From assembly GCA_946615785.1 (NCBI GenBank), contig CAMOIA010000015.1, forward strand, positions 1-12,716: 12,716 nucleotides of DNA, given 5' to 3'. The notes below the pieces were generated by a model that worked only from the letters and a program-made list of their open reading frames with translations, searched no databases and was not told the DNA's origin. Below, in pieces: positions 1 through 6,982 of this stretch. Origin of the DNA: an uncultured Clostridia bacterium (lineage in GTDB: Bacteria; Bacillota; Clostridia; Christensenellales; Aristaeellaceae). The translations under genes were made by a program, and so were the position numbers. Position 1 is the stretch's first letter. The number at the start of each line of letters is the position of its first letter.

Positions 1-1
1 C

Positions 2-137
2 AGGCCCTCATCCCGTTCCTGATGCAACAGCAGCCAGCAAGCCGGTTTCTTCGGTCAGGCTGCATTCACAAAAGCGGTGTCCAGAGGCCCGCGGCCTTTG
101 GTGCGGGACCTGGGCCACGGAGGCCCTCATCCCGTTC
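2..137. repeat. GC-rich structured intergenic repeat, one fuller copy and one partial copy
   Basis: A 17-bp sequence (AGGCCCTCATCCCGTTC) occurs at 2-18 and again, identically, at 121-137. The second copy is the right end of a folded unit starting near 83. That unit has a 7-bp stem 83-89/93-99 (one G-T pair) with a 3-base loop. It is followed by an outer stem 104-108/130-134 that encloses an inner stem 112-116/122-126. The copy at the left edge shows only the right half because the window begins there or because it is truncated. The layout resembles GC-rich palindromic intergenic elements common in clostridial genomes, but I cannot name a family. No convincing gene lies here. Confidence 0.55.
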
Positions 138-154
138 TTTTGCGTGCGGGCATG

Positions 155-188
155 AAAAACCGGCCGGAGGCGTGGCTCCGGCCGGTTT
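155..188 (-). terminator. Rho-independent terminator of the ABC importer operon
   Basis: A perfect 13-bp inverted repeat (157-169 and 176-188) with a 6-base loop starts 12 bp beyond the stop codon of the last importer gene. Read on the minus strand it is followed by a run of five T (155-159). It closes the leftward four-gene unit. The plus-strand reading lacks an equally good T-run after the stem. Confidence 0.9.
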
Positions 189-200
189 GTTTGAAATGGT

Positions 201-1625
201 TTACCCTTTCAGACCGCCGCGCGCGACGCCGCGCAGGATCTGTTTGCGGGCGAAGAGGAAGAGGATGATCATGGGCAGGACGACCACGGTGGACGCCGCC
301 ATGATGAGCTCCTGGAAGGAGCCGGCCTCCGTCGTGAAGGTATACAGGCCAAAGGGCAGGGTGCGGTTGGCGGTGGATTTGATGACGAGCAGCGGCCACA
401 TGAAGCTGTTCCAGGAGGCCAGCGCGTTGAGAAGCACCACCGTCACAAGGCTCGGTCTGCCGATGGGCACCATGACCTTCCACAGATAGCGCCAGTTGGA
501 GCAGCCGTCCACCCTGGCGGACCAGTACAGGCTGTCGGAGATGGAGGCGAAGAAATTGCGCATGATATAGGTGTAGAAAATGGAGGAAATGAAGGGCAGC
601 ACCAGCGCGCCGAGGGTATCGTTCAGGCCGAGGCGGATGACGGTTGAATAGTTGGTGATGACCAGCATTTCAAACGGCAGCATCATCATGCTCAGCAGCG
701 CGGAGAAAATGAGCTCCCGCCCCGGGAACTTGAGCCTGGAGAAGGCGAAAGCGCCGAGGATGGTGGTGAAGGTGACGATGAGCACGCTGAAGAAGCAGAC
801 CACGAGCGAATTGAAGAAATACCGCGCAAACGGCGCCTGATGGAACGCGATGCGGTAGTTTTCAATGTTCGTCCAGGAGCCGGGCGCGAATTCCGGCGGG
901 AAGCGGCTCACCTCCACGCGCGTTTTGAGGGAGGAGATGATCATCCAGTAGAACGGGAAAACCATGATGAGCGCGCCGATGGTAAGCAAGGTGTACAGGA
1001 GCACCTGTCCCATCACCTTGCGGGTGCGCCAGGAGTGGTTGAGACAGAGTCCGCCTGCGATCAGCAGTACGCCCAGAAACGCGACCAGGAGCCACGCAGC
1101 GTTGCTCATGCCGCTGAGCATGCGGCCGAGGCTGTTCATCAGGGAATCGTGGCCTTTGCCCAGGGTTTCCTGCAGTGCTTCGGCGCGGTTTTCGTTTTCA
1201 TACACCACGCGAAGCTGGTTGATGACGCCGTTGAGCGCGAGCACTTCGTCCTCTGTGCCGTCGATGGAGTGCTGATAGGCGCTGACCTTGTCGAAGCTCT
1301 CTCTGGAAATGCGGCCGTTTTCAAGCTCCTGTCCGAGGGAAGCGAAGAACGACGCACGCTCGGCATACGCGCCGTTTTCGGAAGACGCAAGCGCGCTGTA
1401 ATAGCTCTGTGCCGCTTCAATGCGCGGCGCGACCAGCTTTCTTGCGCTCTGCGCGGAGGCGGTAAGGGTATCGATCTCCTGGCGGATGGATTCGTCCGTC
1501 ACCGTGAAATCAGCGGGCGTATACGAGGAATAGGTCAGGAAACCGACGAGGGTCAGAATGAGGATTGCGATGCCGATGGAAAGAAGGATGGTGCCCAAAC
1601 GGGCGGTTTTTTCGTTTGCTTTCAT
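201..1625 (-). CDS. Carbohydrate ABC transporter permease, MalG type, with extra N-terminal ectodomain
   Basis: Membrane permease subunit of a sugar-type ABC importer, 474 residues. The C-terminal part (about 205-474) is a normal MalG-like permease with six predicted helices. Its cytoplasmic EAA loop lies at about 368-393, with the ARVDG core and the conserved VP near 386-387 that docks on the ATPase. The N-terminal 200 residues are unusual. There is one helix (about 11-32), then a polar, helix-rich segment of about 140 residues (33-174), a second helix (about 175-195) and a basic stretch (SWRTRK). MalG of E. coli is about 296 residues, so this is an addition of nearly 180. Positive charges before helix 1 and after helix 2 place the segment outside the membrane. 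The start has an AAGGGGGG ribosome site 8 bp upstream and lies 14 bp after the stop of the partner permease gene. The permease role is secure; the substrate and the role of the ectodomain are unknown. Confidence 0.93.
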   Translation of the reverse strand: MKANEKTARLGTILLSIGIAILILTLVGFLTYSSYTPADFTVTDESIRQEIDTLTASAQSARKLVAPRIEAAQSYYSALASSENGAYAERASFFASLGQELENGRISRESFDKVSAYQHSIDGTEDEVLALNGVINQLRVVYENENRAEALQETLGKGHDSLMNSLGRMLSGMSNAAWLLVAFLGVLLIAGGLCLNHSWRTRKVMGQVLLYTLLTIGALIMVFPFYWMIISSLKTRVEVSRFPPEFAPGSWTNIENYRIAFHQAPFARYFFNSLVVCFFSVLIVTFTTILGAFAFSRLKFPGRELIFSALLSMMMLPFEMLVITNYSTVIRLGLNDTLGALVLPFISSIFYTYIMRNFFASISDSLYWSARVDGCSNWRYLWKVMVPIGRPSLVTVVLLNALASWNSFMWPLLVIKSTANRTLPFGLYTFTTEAGSFQELIMAASTVVVLPMIILFLFARKQILRGVARGGLKG

Positions 1626-1639
1626 GTTTCCCGCCCCCC

Positions 1640-3190
1640 TTAATTATAATTCCATTTGCGCTGGATAAAGCGCTGCAGGACCGTGAAGAGCAGGATCACC
1701 ACGAACAGCACAAGGCTCGCCGCCGCGGCGCGTCCGTATTCCATGGAAGAGGAAATCTGCTCAAAGATGTAATAGACCATGGTGTACATGTTGTACATGG
1801 GGCCGGGCGTACCGGAGAAGAGCACCACCACGGAATTGAACACCTTAAAGGCCGAAATGGAATTGATGATGAGCACAAGACCGATGGTTGGCGCGAGCAG
1901 CGGCACGGTGATGCGCATGAAGATGCGCCGCGATTTCGCGCCGTCCACCTTGGCGACGGTGTAATAGTGGTCGTCGATGTTCTGCAGACCGGAAATCAGC
2001 AGAATGATGGTGAAAGGCAGGGAATCCCAGATTCCGTAAATCACCATAACCGCCATGGAGAACTGCGCCTGCGTGAGCCAGGGAATGCGCTCCGCGCCAA
2101 AGAGGCTCAGAAGGTAGTTGATCAGGCCGTAATCGCCGTTGAACATGTATTTCCATACCATGCCGACGGCGACGGCGCTGGTGACCATGGGCAGGAAGTA
2201 TGCCGTCTGGAACAGCGCGCGCAGCTTGATTTTCTGGTTCAGGAGGTTTGCGAGCAGTATGGCGATGACGGTGGAAATGGGCACCGTGAGGAGCACGTAA
2301 AGGAAGGTGTTGAGCAGCGCCTGCGGCAGCTTGGTGTTGACACCGAAGAGCACGTCCCGGAAATTGCCGATGCCCCAGCCCAGGAATTCGCCTGTCAGCT
2401 TGTAGCGTTCCTGGAAGGCCATGATGAACACGCGCACCATGGGATAGAGGGTAAAGATGATCACGCCAAAGAAGAACGGCGCGAGATAATCCATCGGTTC
2501 CACGATGTCCGTTACCTTGCGGCGCAGGTCATCTCCGGCGAAGAAATAGATCGCTCCGCAGAAAAGTCCGATGACCAGGAACGCGCCGCCCACCCAGAGC
2601 ATGAGCGGGCTGTAATACATGACCGCGTAATTTTCGCTGTCGCGTGTGAGCGACGTGCGCACGTCCCGCATGCCCATGGCGGAGATCTGCGCTTCCACCT
2701 GCTCGATGCAGGAAGCGATGATTTCGTCTTTCTTTTCGTTCAGGCCGTTTGTGACGTTCTGCGCAAGCGTTCTGGTCGCTTCGTCGTCGTCCGTCAGTTT
2801 GGAAATGGCAGCCTCGGAGAGAACGGTGTAGATGTGCGCCGCGACTTCTTTTTCATCGGTACCGGCGCCCAGCATGGCGGTTGCCTCCGTCCTGACGGAT
2901 CTTGTTTTGGAGGAAAGGCCGCCCGATATTCTTTGCCGCTGCTTGGTGGTGCCCGCGAATAATTCCGCTTCGGACTTGACGCGGTCGGTCACCGCTTCGA
3001 TCAGCGCGCCGGAACGCGTTTCAAGAATCTTGTCCTCCGCGATCCTGTGCAGCAGCACCTGACCGTGAATGCCAAAGCCCAGGAGCAAAGCGCCAAGGAG
3101 GGTGAAAAGAACGAAATGGAACAAAAGGCGCTTCCCGCCGCCGCGCGCCTTGCGGGGCGGTCTTGCGGGAATGTTCAGCTTTTCCGTCAT
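1640..3190 (-). CDS. Carbohydrate ABC transporter permease, MalF type, with N-terminal ectodomain
   Basis: First permease subunit of the importer, 516 residues. A basic cytoplasmic N-terminus (RPPRKARGGGKR) precedes helix 1 (about 22-42). A polar helix-rich region of about 150 residues (43-193) follows, then helix 2 (about 195-217) and six core helices (about 234-255, 291-313, 327-348, 375-400, 432-455, 488-508). The EAA loop is at about 410-436 (KVDGAKSRR, then VPLLAP). Total length matches E. coli MalF (514), but the large outer domain there lies between helices 3 and 4, whereas here it lies between helices 1 and 2, so it is not the classic P2 domain by position. Its start codon overlaps the ATPase stop by 4 bp (ATGA), which suggests coupled translation. 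It should pair with the adjacent MalG-type permease, which has an ectodomain in the equivalent place. The substrate is unknown. Confidence 0.93.
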   Translation of the reverse strand: MTEKLNIPARPPRKARGGGKRLLFHFVLFTLLGALLLGFGIHGQVLLHRIAEDKILETRSGALIEAVTDRVKSEAELFAGTTKQRQRISGGLSSKTRSVRTEATAMLGAGTDEKEVAAHIYTVLSEAAISKLTDDDEATRTLAQNVTNGLNEKKDEIIASCIEQVEAQISAMGMRDVRTSLTRDSENYAVMYYSPLMLWVGGAFLVIGLFCGAIYFFAGDDLRRKVTDIVEPMDYLAPFFFGVIIFTLYPMVRVFIMAFQERYKLTGEFLGWGIGNFRDVLFGVNTKLPQALLNTFLYVLLTVPISTVIAILLANLLNQKIKLRALFQTAYFLPMVTSAVAVGMVWKYMFNGDYGLINYLLSLFGAERIPWLTQAQFSMAVMVIYGIWDSLPFTIILLISGLQNIDDHYYTVAKVDGAKSRRIFMRITVPLLAPTIGLVLIINSISAFKVFNSVVVLFSGTPGPMYNMYTMVYYIFEQISSSMEYGRAAAASLVLFVVILLFTVLQRFIQRKWNYN

Positions 3191-4248
3191 ACCAGACGCA
3201 CCCCCGACTCCTTCTCAAATACAAACACGCCGCGTCCGCGGAACCCGAGCGAAACGTTCTGTCCCTTTTCGAGCCCTTCCTCCAGGTCGATGTAGGCGCG
3301 GAATTCCGTATCGCCCAGGGTGAAGGAAGCCATTTCCTCCTTGCCGGTCTTGTATACGCCCGTGCAGATGCAGGGAATGGTGTCCGGCGTGCCCGCGGGC
3401 CTGACCACAAAGCTCTCCGAGCGCACGGAAAGGTTGACCTGCTTGCTGCCGATGCCCTTCAGGAAGGAAAGAGGCACGGCACTGCCGCCGTTTGCGGTAA
3501 AGCACCCGTCCTTTACGGTGCCGGGAATGTTGTTGATGGGCGGGTTTCCGAGAAAATCGGCCACGAACTGGTTGGCGGGGTCATCGTAGAGCACCTGGGG
3601 CTCGTCGTACTGCTGCAGAACGCCGAGCTTCATCAGCATGATATGGTCGCTGATGGACATGGCCTCTTCCTGGTCGTGGGTGACGAACACGGTGGTCACC
3701 TGGGTGCGCAGCTGTATGCGGCGGATCTCCTCGCGCATTTCCAGGCGAAGGCGCGCGTCCAGGTTGCTCAGCGGTTCGTCGAGCAGCAAAAGCCGCGGTT
3801 CCTTGACCAGCGCGCGGGCGATGGCGACGCGCTGCTGCTGGCCGCCGGAAAGCTGCTTGGGCTTGCGGTTGATGTACTGGTCCACGTGCACGAGTTTTGC
3901 CATTTCCATGGCGCGCTCCGTGCGCTGGGCGCGGGGTACTTTTTTGATTTCCAGCGGGAAGCTGATATTTTCCAGCACCGTCATATGCGGGTAAAGGGCG
4001 TAGTTCTGGAAAACCAGACCGATGCCGCGCTCCTCAGGGGGAAGCTTGGTCACATTGTCGTCATCAAACCAGATTTCTCCTCCTGTGACCGGGATGATGC
4101 CGCTGAGCATGTTCAGGATGGTGGACTTTCCGCAGCCGGAAGGGCCCAGAAGGCAGGTCAGCTCTCCGTCCCTCAGCACAGCAGAAAAGGTGTTTACCGC
4201 GGTGGTATTCCCGAATTTCTTTGTCAGGTTTTTCAATGTGACTTGCAT
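3187..4248 (-). CDS. ABC transporter ATP-binding protein, MalK/UgpC/MsmX type
   Basis: Cytoplasmic ATPase that powers the importer, 353 residues, the usual length of this family. Visible motifs are Walker A GPSGCGKS (35-42), Q-loop glutamine at 81, signature LSGGQQQR (133-140), Walker B LLLLDEP (153-159) with catalytic Glu158, D-loop SNLDA (161-165) and switch His191 (VTHDQEEA). The C-terminal 115 residues form the OB/TOBE-type regulatory region of MalK-like ATPases, beginning with GNPPINN (234-240). Proteins of this family energise uptake of di- and oligosaccharides, glycerol-3-phosphate or similar solutes, and one ATPase can serve several importers. The ribosome site is AGGA about 10 bp before the ATG. 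The gene lies 105 bp after the binding-protein gene, with a terminator-like hairpin between, and overlaps the next gene by 4 bp. All catalytic residues are intact. Confidence 0.96.
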   Translation of the reverse strand: MQVTLKNLTKKFGNTTAVNTFSAVLRDGELTCLLGPSGCGKSTILNMLSGIIPVTGGEIWFDDDNVTKLPPEERGIGLVFQNYALYPHMTVLENISFPLEIKKVPRAQRTERAMEMAKLVHVDQYINRKPKQLSGGQQQRVAIARALVKEPRLLLLDEPLSNLDARLRLEMREEIRRIQLRTQVTTVFVTHDQEEAMSISDHIMLMKLGVLQQYDEPQVLYDDPANQFVADFLGNPPINNIPGTVKDGCFTANGGSAVPLSFLKGIGSKQVNLSVRSESFVVRPAGTPDTIPCICTGVYKTGKEEMASFTLGDTEFRAYIDLEEGLEKGQNVSLGFRGRGVFVFEKESGVRLV

Positions 4249-4304
4249 ATTGGTCCATTCCTTTCTGGTTCGGTTTTCCGATTGGCCTTTCGCCGCATTC
4301 CACG

Positions 4305-4340
4305 AAAAAGGGAGAACCGGGCGTCAGGTCCGGTTCTCCC
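4305..4340 (-). terminator. Intra-operon hairpin terminator between binding-protein and ATPase genes
   Basis: A perfect 11-bp inverted repeat (4310-4320 and 4330-4340) with a 9-base loop begins 13 bp after the binding-protein stop codon. On the minus strand it is followed by five T (4305-4309). It has the form of a full intrinsic terminator although three importer genes lie beyond it. In importer operons such hairpins commonly lower downstream transcription or protect the upstream mRNA, giving excess binding protein over transporter. No second promoter is evident in the 105-bp gap, so partial read-through is inferred. Confidence 0.85.
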
Positions 4341-4353
4341 AGGGGTTTGAAGC

Positions 4354-5607
4354 TTAGTTGCCCTTGATGGCGTTGTTGCAGGTTTCGACGCAGGCTGCCA
4401 TCGCCTCGGCGGCGTCAGCACCGCCGGCAACCACGGTGGCCATTTCCTTGATGGCGTCGCGGGTCTCGGAAGCACCGGTCACAGAGGGGAAGGAGATGCC
4501 GATATCGAAGTTGTCCTGCACGGCGGCGAGGGCGGGCTGGGAAGCGACATACGCTTCATAGCCATCCACTTTCTGGGCGTTCAGCCAGGGGGTCAGCGCG
4601 AGAACTGCTTCGGCCCAGCCTTCGGCCACTTCGGGAGTGGTCATCATGTACTTCACAAAGAGGTAAGCGCCCATTTCAGCCTTTTCGCCGTTGGCGGAGA
4701 AGACGATGGGGCCGCGGTTCCAGATGGTGTAAACAGCACCTTCTTCACCGGAGGTGGGGGCAGGCGCCACGGCGTAATCGAAACCGTTGGGGTTGATGTA
4801 GGGCACGCCGGCGCAGGAGCCGTAGTACATGGCGACAAGGCCCGCGTTGAAGTCGTTGGAGAAGTAGCCGCCGGTGGGAGCGGTGATGGCGAAGAGGCCT
4901 TCCTGAGCCATCTGGCCGAGCCACGCAATACGGTCAGCTGCGCCGCCGAAGCCAACTTCCTTGTTTTCGGTGTCAATGTAGCTGCATCCGGTTTCAAGCA
5001 TCAGGGTCTGGGCGATGTCGACCAGAGAGTCGATGCCGAACGGGGTCACTTCAGGCTTGGCAGCCTTGATGGCGCGGCTCACTTCTTCCAGTTCGGCCCA
5101 GGTGGTGGGAACGGCCAGGCCGAGCTCTTCGAGCATGGTGGCGTTATAGTACAGGATGGGGCCGGTGGTGTAGCCGGGCAGGTAGTGGATGTGGCCGTCT
5201 TCAAAGCCGTTGATTTCGTCAAAGAGGTATTCGGGCAGCAGTTCGTCGAAATTCTCGATGCCGATTTCTTCGTCGTAGATGTATTCGTCCAGGTTGGCGA
5301 CCAGGCCGGCGCCGACATACTTGGCGGCTTCAGAGCCGTAGTTGAAGATGATGTCGGGGCCCACGCCGTTGACGACGGACTGGTAAACGTTGGAGGTGAA
5401 GTTCTTGTTTTCCTGGGTCTGCACGATCACTTCGTACTCGGGATTGAGGGCGTTGAAGTCCTCAGCCGTCTTGCGCAGATAGGCATCCTGCGCGTCGGTG
5501 AAGGTGGACCAGATGGACACCGTGGTCTTTTCGCCCTCGGCGAAAGCGGCGCCGGCCGGGATCAGCATTGCGGCGGTCAGAACCGCTGCGACGGAACGTA
5601 CTTTCAT
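4354..5607 (-). CDS. Extracellular solute-binding protein (family 1), non-lipobox signal peptide
   Basis: Binding protein that captures the solute outside the membrane and delivers it to the permease pair, 417 residues. The N-terminus is a Sec signal peptide: short basic start MKVRS, hydrophobic core AAVLTAAMLIPAGA, and an A-F-A cleavage site before residue 24. The mature protein begins EGEKTTVSIWSTF, the usual first strand of family 1 sugar-binding proteins, and later has YYNATMLEELG (about 153-163) and the PTTWAELEE segment typical of this family. Most Gram-positive relatives carry a lipobox cysteine at the end of the signal; none is present here. The start is fixed by AGGAGG at 5616-5621, 8 bp upstream. 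First gene of the operon, with its own promoter and a terminator behind it. The ligand, probably a carbohydrate, cannot be named. Confidence 0.93.
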   Translation of the reverse strand: MKVRSVAAVLTAAMLIPAGAAFAEGEKTTVSIWSTFTDAQDAYLRKTAEDFNALNPEYEVIVQTQENKNFTSNVYQSVVNGVGPDIIFNYGSEAAKYVGAGLVANLDEYIYDEEIGIENFDELLPEYLFDEINGFEDGHIHYLPGYTTGPILYYNATMLEELGLAVPTTWAELEEVSRAIKAAKPEVTPFGIDSLVDIAQTLMLETGCSYIDTENKEVGFGGAADRIAWLGQMAQEGLFAITAPTGGYFSNDFNAGLVAMYYGSCAGVPYINPNGFDYAVAPAPTSGEEGAVYTIWNRGPIVFSANGEKAEMGAYLFVKYMMTTPEVAEGWAEAVLALTPWLNAQKVDGYEAYVASQPALAAVQDNFDIGISFPSVTGASETRDAIKEMATVVAGGADAAEAMAACVETCNNAIKGN

Positions 5608-5676
5608 TTGGCATTCCTCCTGTACTTTTTCCGAACCTTATGATTCATGCGGACACCATCGTTCGCATTCAACATT

Positions 5677-5705
5677 ATGATAGCATATCAGGCCCGGAAA
5701 GGCAA
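5677..5705 (-). promoter_or_regulatory. Probable vegetative promoter for the ABC importer operon
   Basis: On the minus strand TTGCCT (5700-5705) is followed 17 bp later by TATCAT (5677-5682), with a TG one base before the -10 box (extended -10). An A/T-rich tract upstream (about 5706-5724, including seven T on the plus strand at 5718-5724) could act as an UP element. Transcription would start near 5670, giving a leader of about 60 bases before the binding-protein ATG. I see no match to a CcpA (cre) box. Confidence 0.6.
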
Positions 5706-5747
5706 GCAAAATTCCGCTTTTTTTGCCATATTGCCGCCAACTTTTCC

Positions 5748-5760
5748 ATCCCCCGGGGAT
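5748..5760. promoter_or_regulatory. Small palindrome in the divergent importer/DAHP synthase promoter region
   Basis: ATCCCC (5748-5753) and GGGGAT (5755-5760) form a perfect 6-bp inverted repeat around one central C. It lies upstream of both divergent promoters, about 43 bp from the importer -35 and 62 bp from the DAHP synthase -35. It could be a regulator site, but it is short and GC-rich, so chance is quite possible. Nothing else is recognised in the remainder of the 283-bp intergenic stretch (5608-5890). Confidence 0.25.
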
Positions 5761-5821
5761 TCACCGGAAAGGGGAAGAAGCATTAAAAACACCGAAAAAG
5801 CAGCACGGGCAAAAAGGCGTA

Positions 5822-5851
5822 TTGCGGACGGATCAGGGAAAATGGTACAAT
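5822..5851 (+). promoter_or_regulatory. Probable promoter for DAHP synthase and downstream genes
   Basis: TTGCGG (5822-5827) and TACAAT (5846-5851) are separated by 18 bp, and the -10 is preceded by TGG (extended -10). The expected start of transcription is near 5858, leaving a leader of about 33 bases. That leader is too short for a T-box or trp-type attenuator, so control by leader RNA looks unlikely here. Confidence 0.55.
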
Positions 5852-5890
5852 AAAAGCCGGAAGAAACTTTGGAAAGTCAGGTGAAATCCC

Positions 5891-6931
5891 ATGGAAATGC
5901 AGATGGAATTCCTGCGGAAGCTGCCCATTCCGCAGGAACTCAAGCGCGAATTCCCCATTACGCCCGAAATCAGGGCGATCAAGGAAAAACGCGACCGGGA
6001 AATCGAAGATATTTTTTACGGAAAAGACAGCCGCCTTCTTCTGATCATCGGCCCGTGCTCCGCGGACCGCGAAGACGCGGTGCTCGAATACATGTACAGG
6101 CTCGCCCGCGTCAACGAGCAGGTGAAGGAACGCCTTTTCATCATTCCCCGCGTTTACACCAATAAGCCCCGCACCAAGGGCGTCGGCTACAAGGGCATGC
6201 TGCACCAGCCGGACCCTGAAAAAGAGGAGGACATGTTGCACGGCATCATCGCCATCCGCGAAATGCACACGCGCATCGTGCGCGAAACCGGCTTCACCTG
6301 TGCGGAGGAGATGCTCTATCCCAGCAACCACCGGTATCTTAGCGATCTTTTAAGCTATGTCGCCGTCGGCGCAAGGAGCGTCGAAAACCAGGAACACCGC
6401 ATCGTCGCCAGCGGCATCGGCATTCCCGCCGGAATGAAAAACCCCACCGGCGGCGATCTGAACGTGATGCTCAACGCCGTTTCGGCCGCGCAGAGCCCGC
6501 AGAAATTCATCTACCGCGGCTGGGAGGTGCGCACCACGGGCAACCCGATGGCGCATTGCATCCTGCGCGGGTATGTGGATCGGTTCGGCAGGAGCCATCC
6601 GAATTATCATTACGAGGATCTGCGGGACGTGCTGGATATGTACGAAAAGGATGCGTCCCTGCAGAATCCCGCGGTGATCGTGGACGCCAACCATTCCAAC
6701 AGCGGCAAGAAATACCTTGAGCAGATCCGGATCGCGTCGGACGTGATGCATTCCCGGGGCGTCAGCGGCGACATCCGCCGCCTGGTGAAGGGCATCATGA
6801 TCGAAAGCTATCTTGAGGACGGGGCGCAGAAGATCGGCGAAGGCGTGTACGGCAAATCCATCACCGACCCGTGCCTCGGCTGGGAAAAGACGGAGCAATT
6901 GATACTGAGCCTGGCAGACCAGGCGAAATGA
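5891..6931 (+). CDS. aroF/aroG/aroH-type: 3-deoxy-7-phosphoheptulonate (DAHP) synthase, type I AroF/G/H class
   Basis: Cytoplasmic enzyme that condenses phosphoenolpyruvate with erythrose 4-phosphate to make DAHP, the first step toward chorismate and the aromatic amino acids. It has 346 residues, close to the 350 of E. coli AroG. The whole chain aligns by eye: IIGPCS (52-57), RVYTNKPRT (87-95), SVENQEHR (163-170), GMKN (181-184), ILRG (224-227), VDANHSNS (264-271), MIESYLEDG (303-311) and YGKSITDPC (320-328). The four metal ligands of the family are all present: Cys56, His268, Glu305, Asp326. Basic substrate residues Lys92, Arg94, Lys183 and Arg226 are also in place. The start at 5891 is chosen because AGGTG lies 7 bp upstream; in-frame ATGs at 5897 and 5903 are less well placed. 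Which aromatic amino acid inhibits it cannot be read safely. No other shikimate gene is adjacent, so the next genes may share only transcription. Confidence 0.96.
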   Translation: MEMQMEFLRKLPIPQELKREFPITPEIRAIKEKRDREIEDIFYGKDSRLLLIIGPCSADREDAVLEYMYRLARVNEQVKERLFIIPRVYTNKPRTKGVGYKGMLHQPDPEKEEDMLHGIIAIREMHTRIVRETGFTCAEEMLYPSNHRYLSDLLSYVAVGARSVENQEHRIVASGIGIPAGMKNPTGGDLNVMLNAVSAAQSPQKFIYRGWEVRTTGNPMAHCILRGYVDRFGRSHPNYHYEDLRDVLDMYEKDASLQNPAVIVDANHSNSGKKYLEQIRIASDVMHSRGVSGDIRRLVKGIMIESYLEDGAQKIGEGVYGKSITDPCLGWEKTEQLILSLADQAK

Positions 6932-6982
6932 CCCTGAAGGCAGCCCTTTATAAGCATTTTTAACAGAAACGGAGGGATTGTC

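Noticed and set aside
22..489. Plus-strand open frame over the left intergenic region and the MalG-type gene end
   Set aside because: It crosses the structured repeat, a terminator and the end of a real gene, and shows no ribosome site or domain.
1565..2962. Long plus-strand open frame (465 codons) opposite the MalF-type permease gene
   Set aside because: It lies antisense to a clear permease and its translation is rich in His, Arg, Glu and Asp without family features; it is a by-product of GC-rich codon use.
3163..4350. Long plus-strand open frame (395 codons) opposite the ATPase gene
   Set aside because: The minus strand encodes an intact MalK-type ATPase with every motif; the plus frame has no recognisable domain.
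5608..5890. Riboswitch, T-box or aromatic-amino-acid attenuator upstream of DAHP synthase
   Set aside because: The predicted leader is only about 33 bases and has no T-box core or Trp/Tyr/Phe-rich leader peptide.
6932..6982. Possible terminator between DAHP synthase and exporter genes
   Set aside because: Only a 4-bp AAGG/CCTT stem is visible and the T-run is several bases away; too weak to support.
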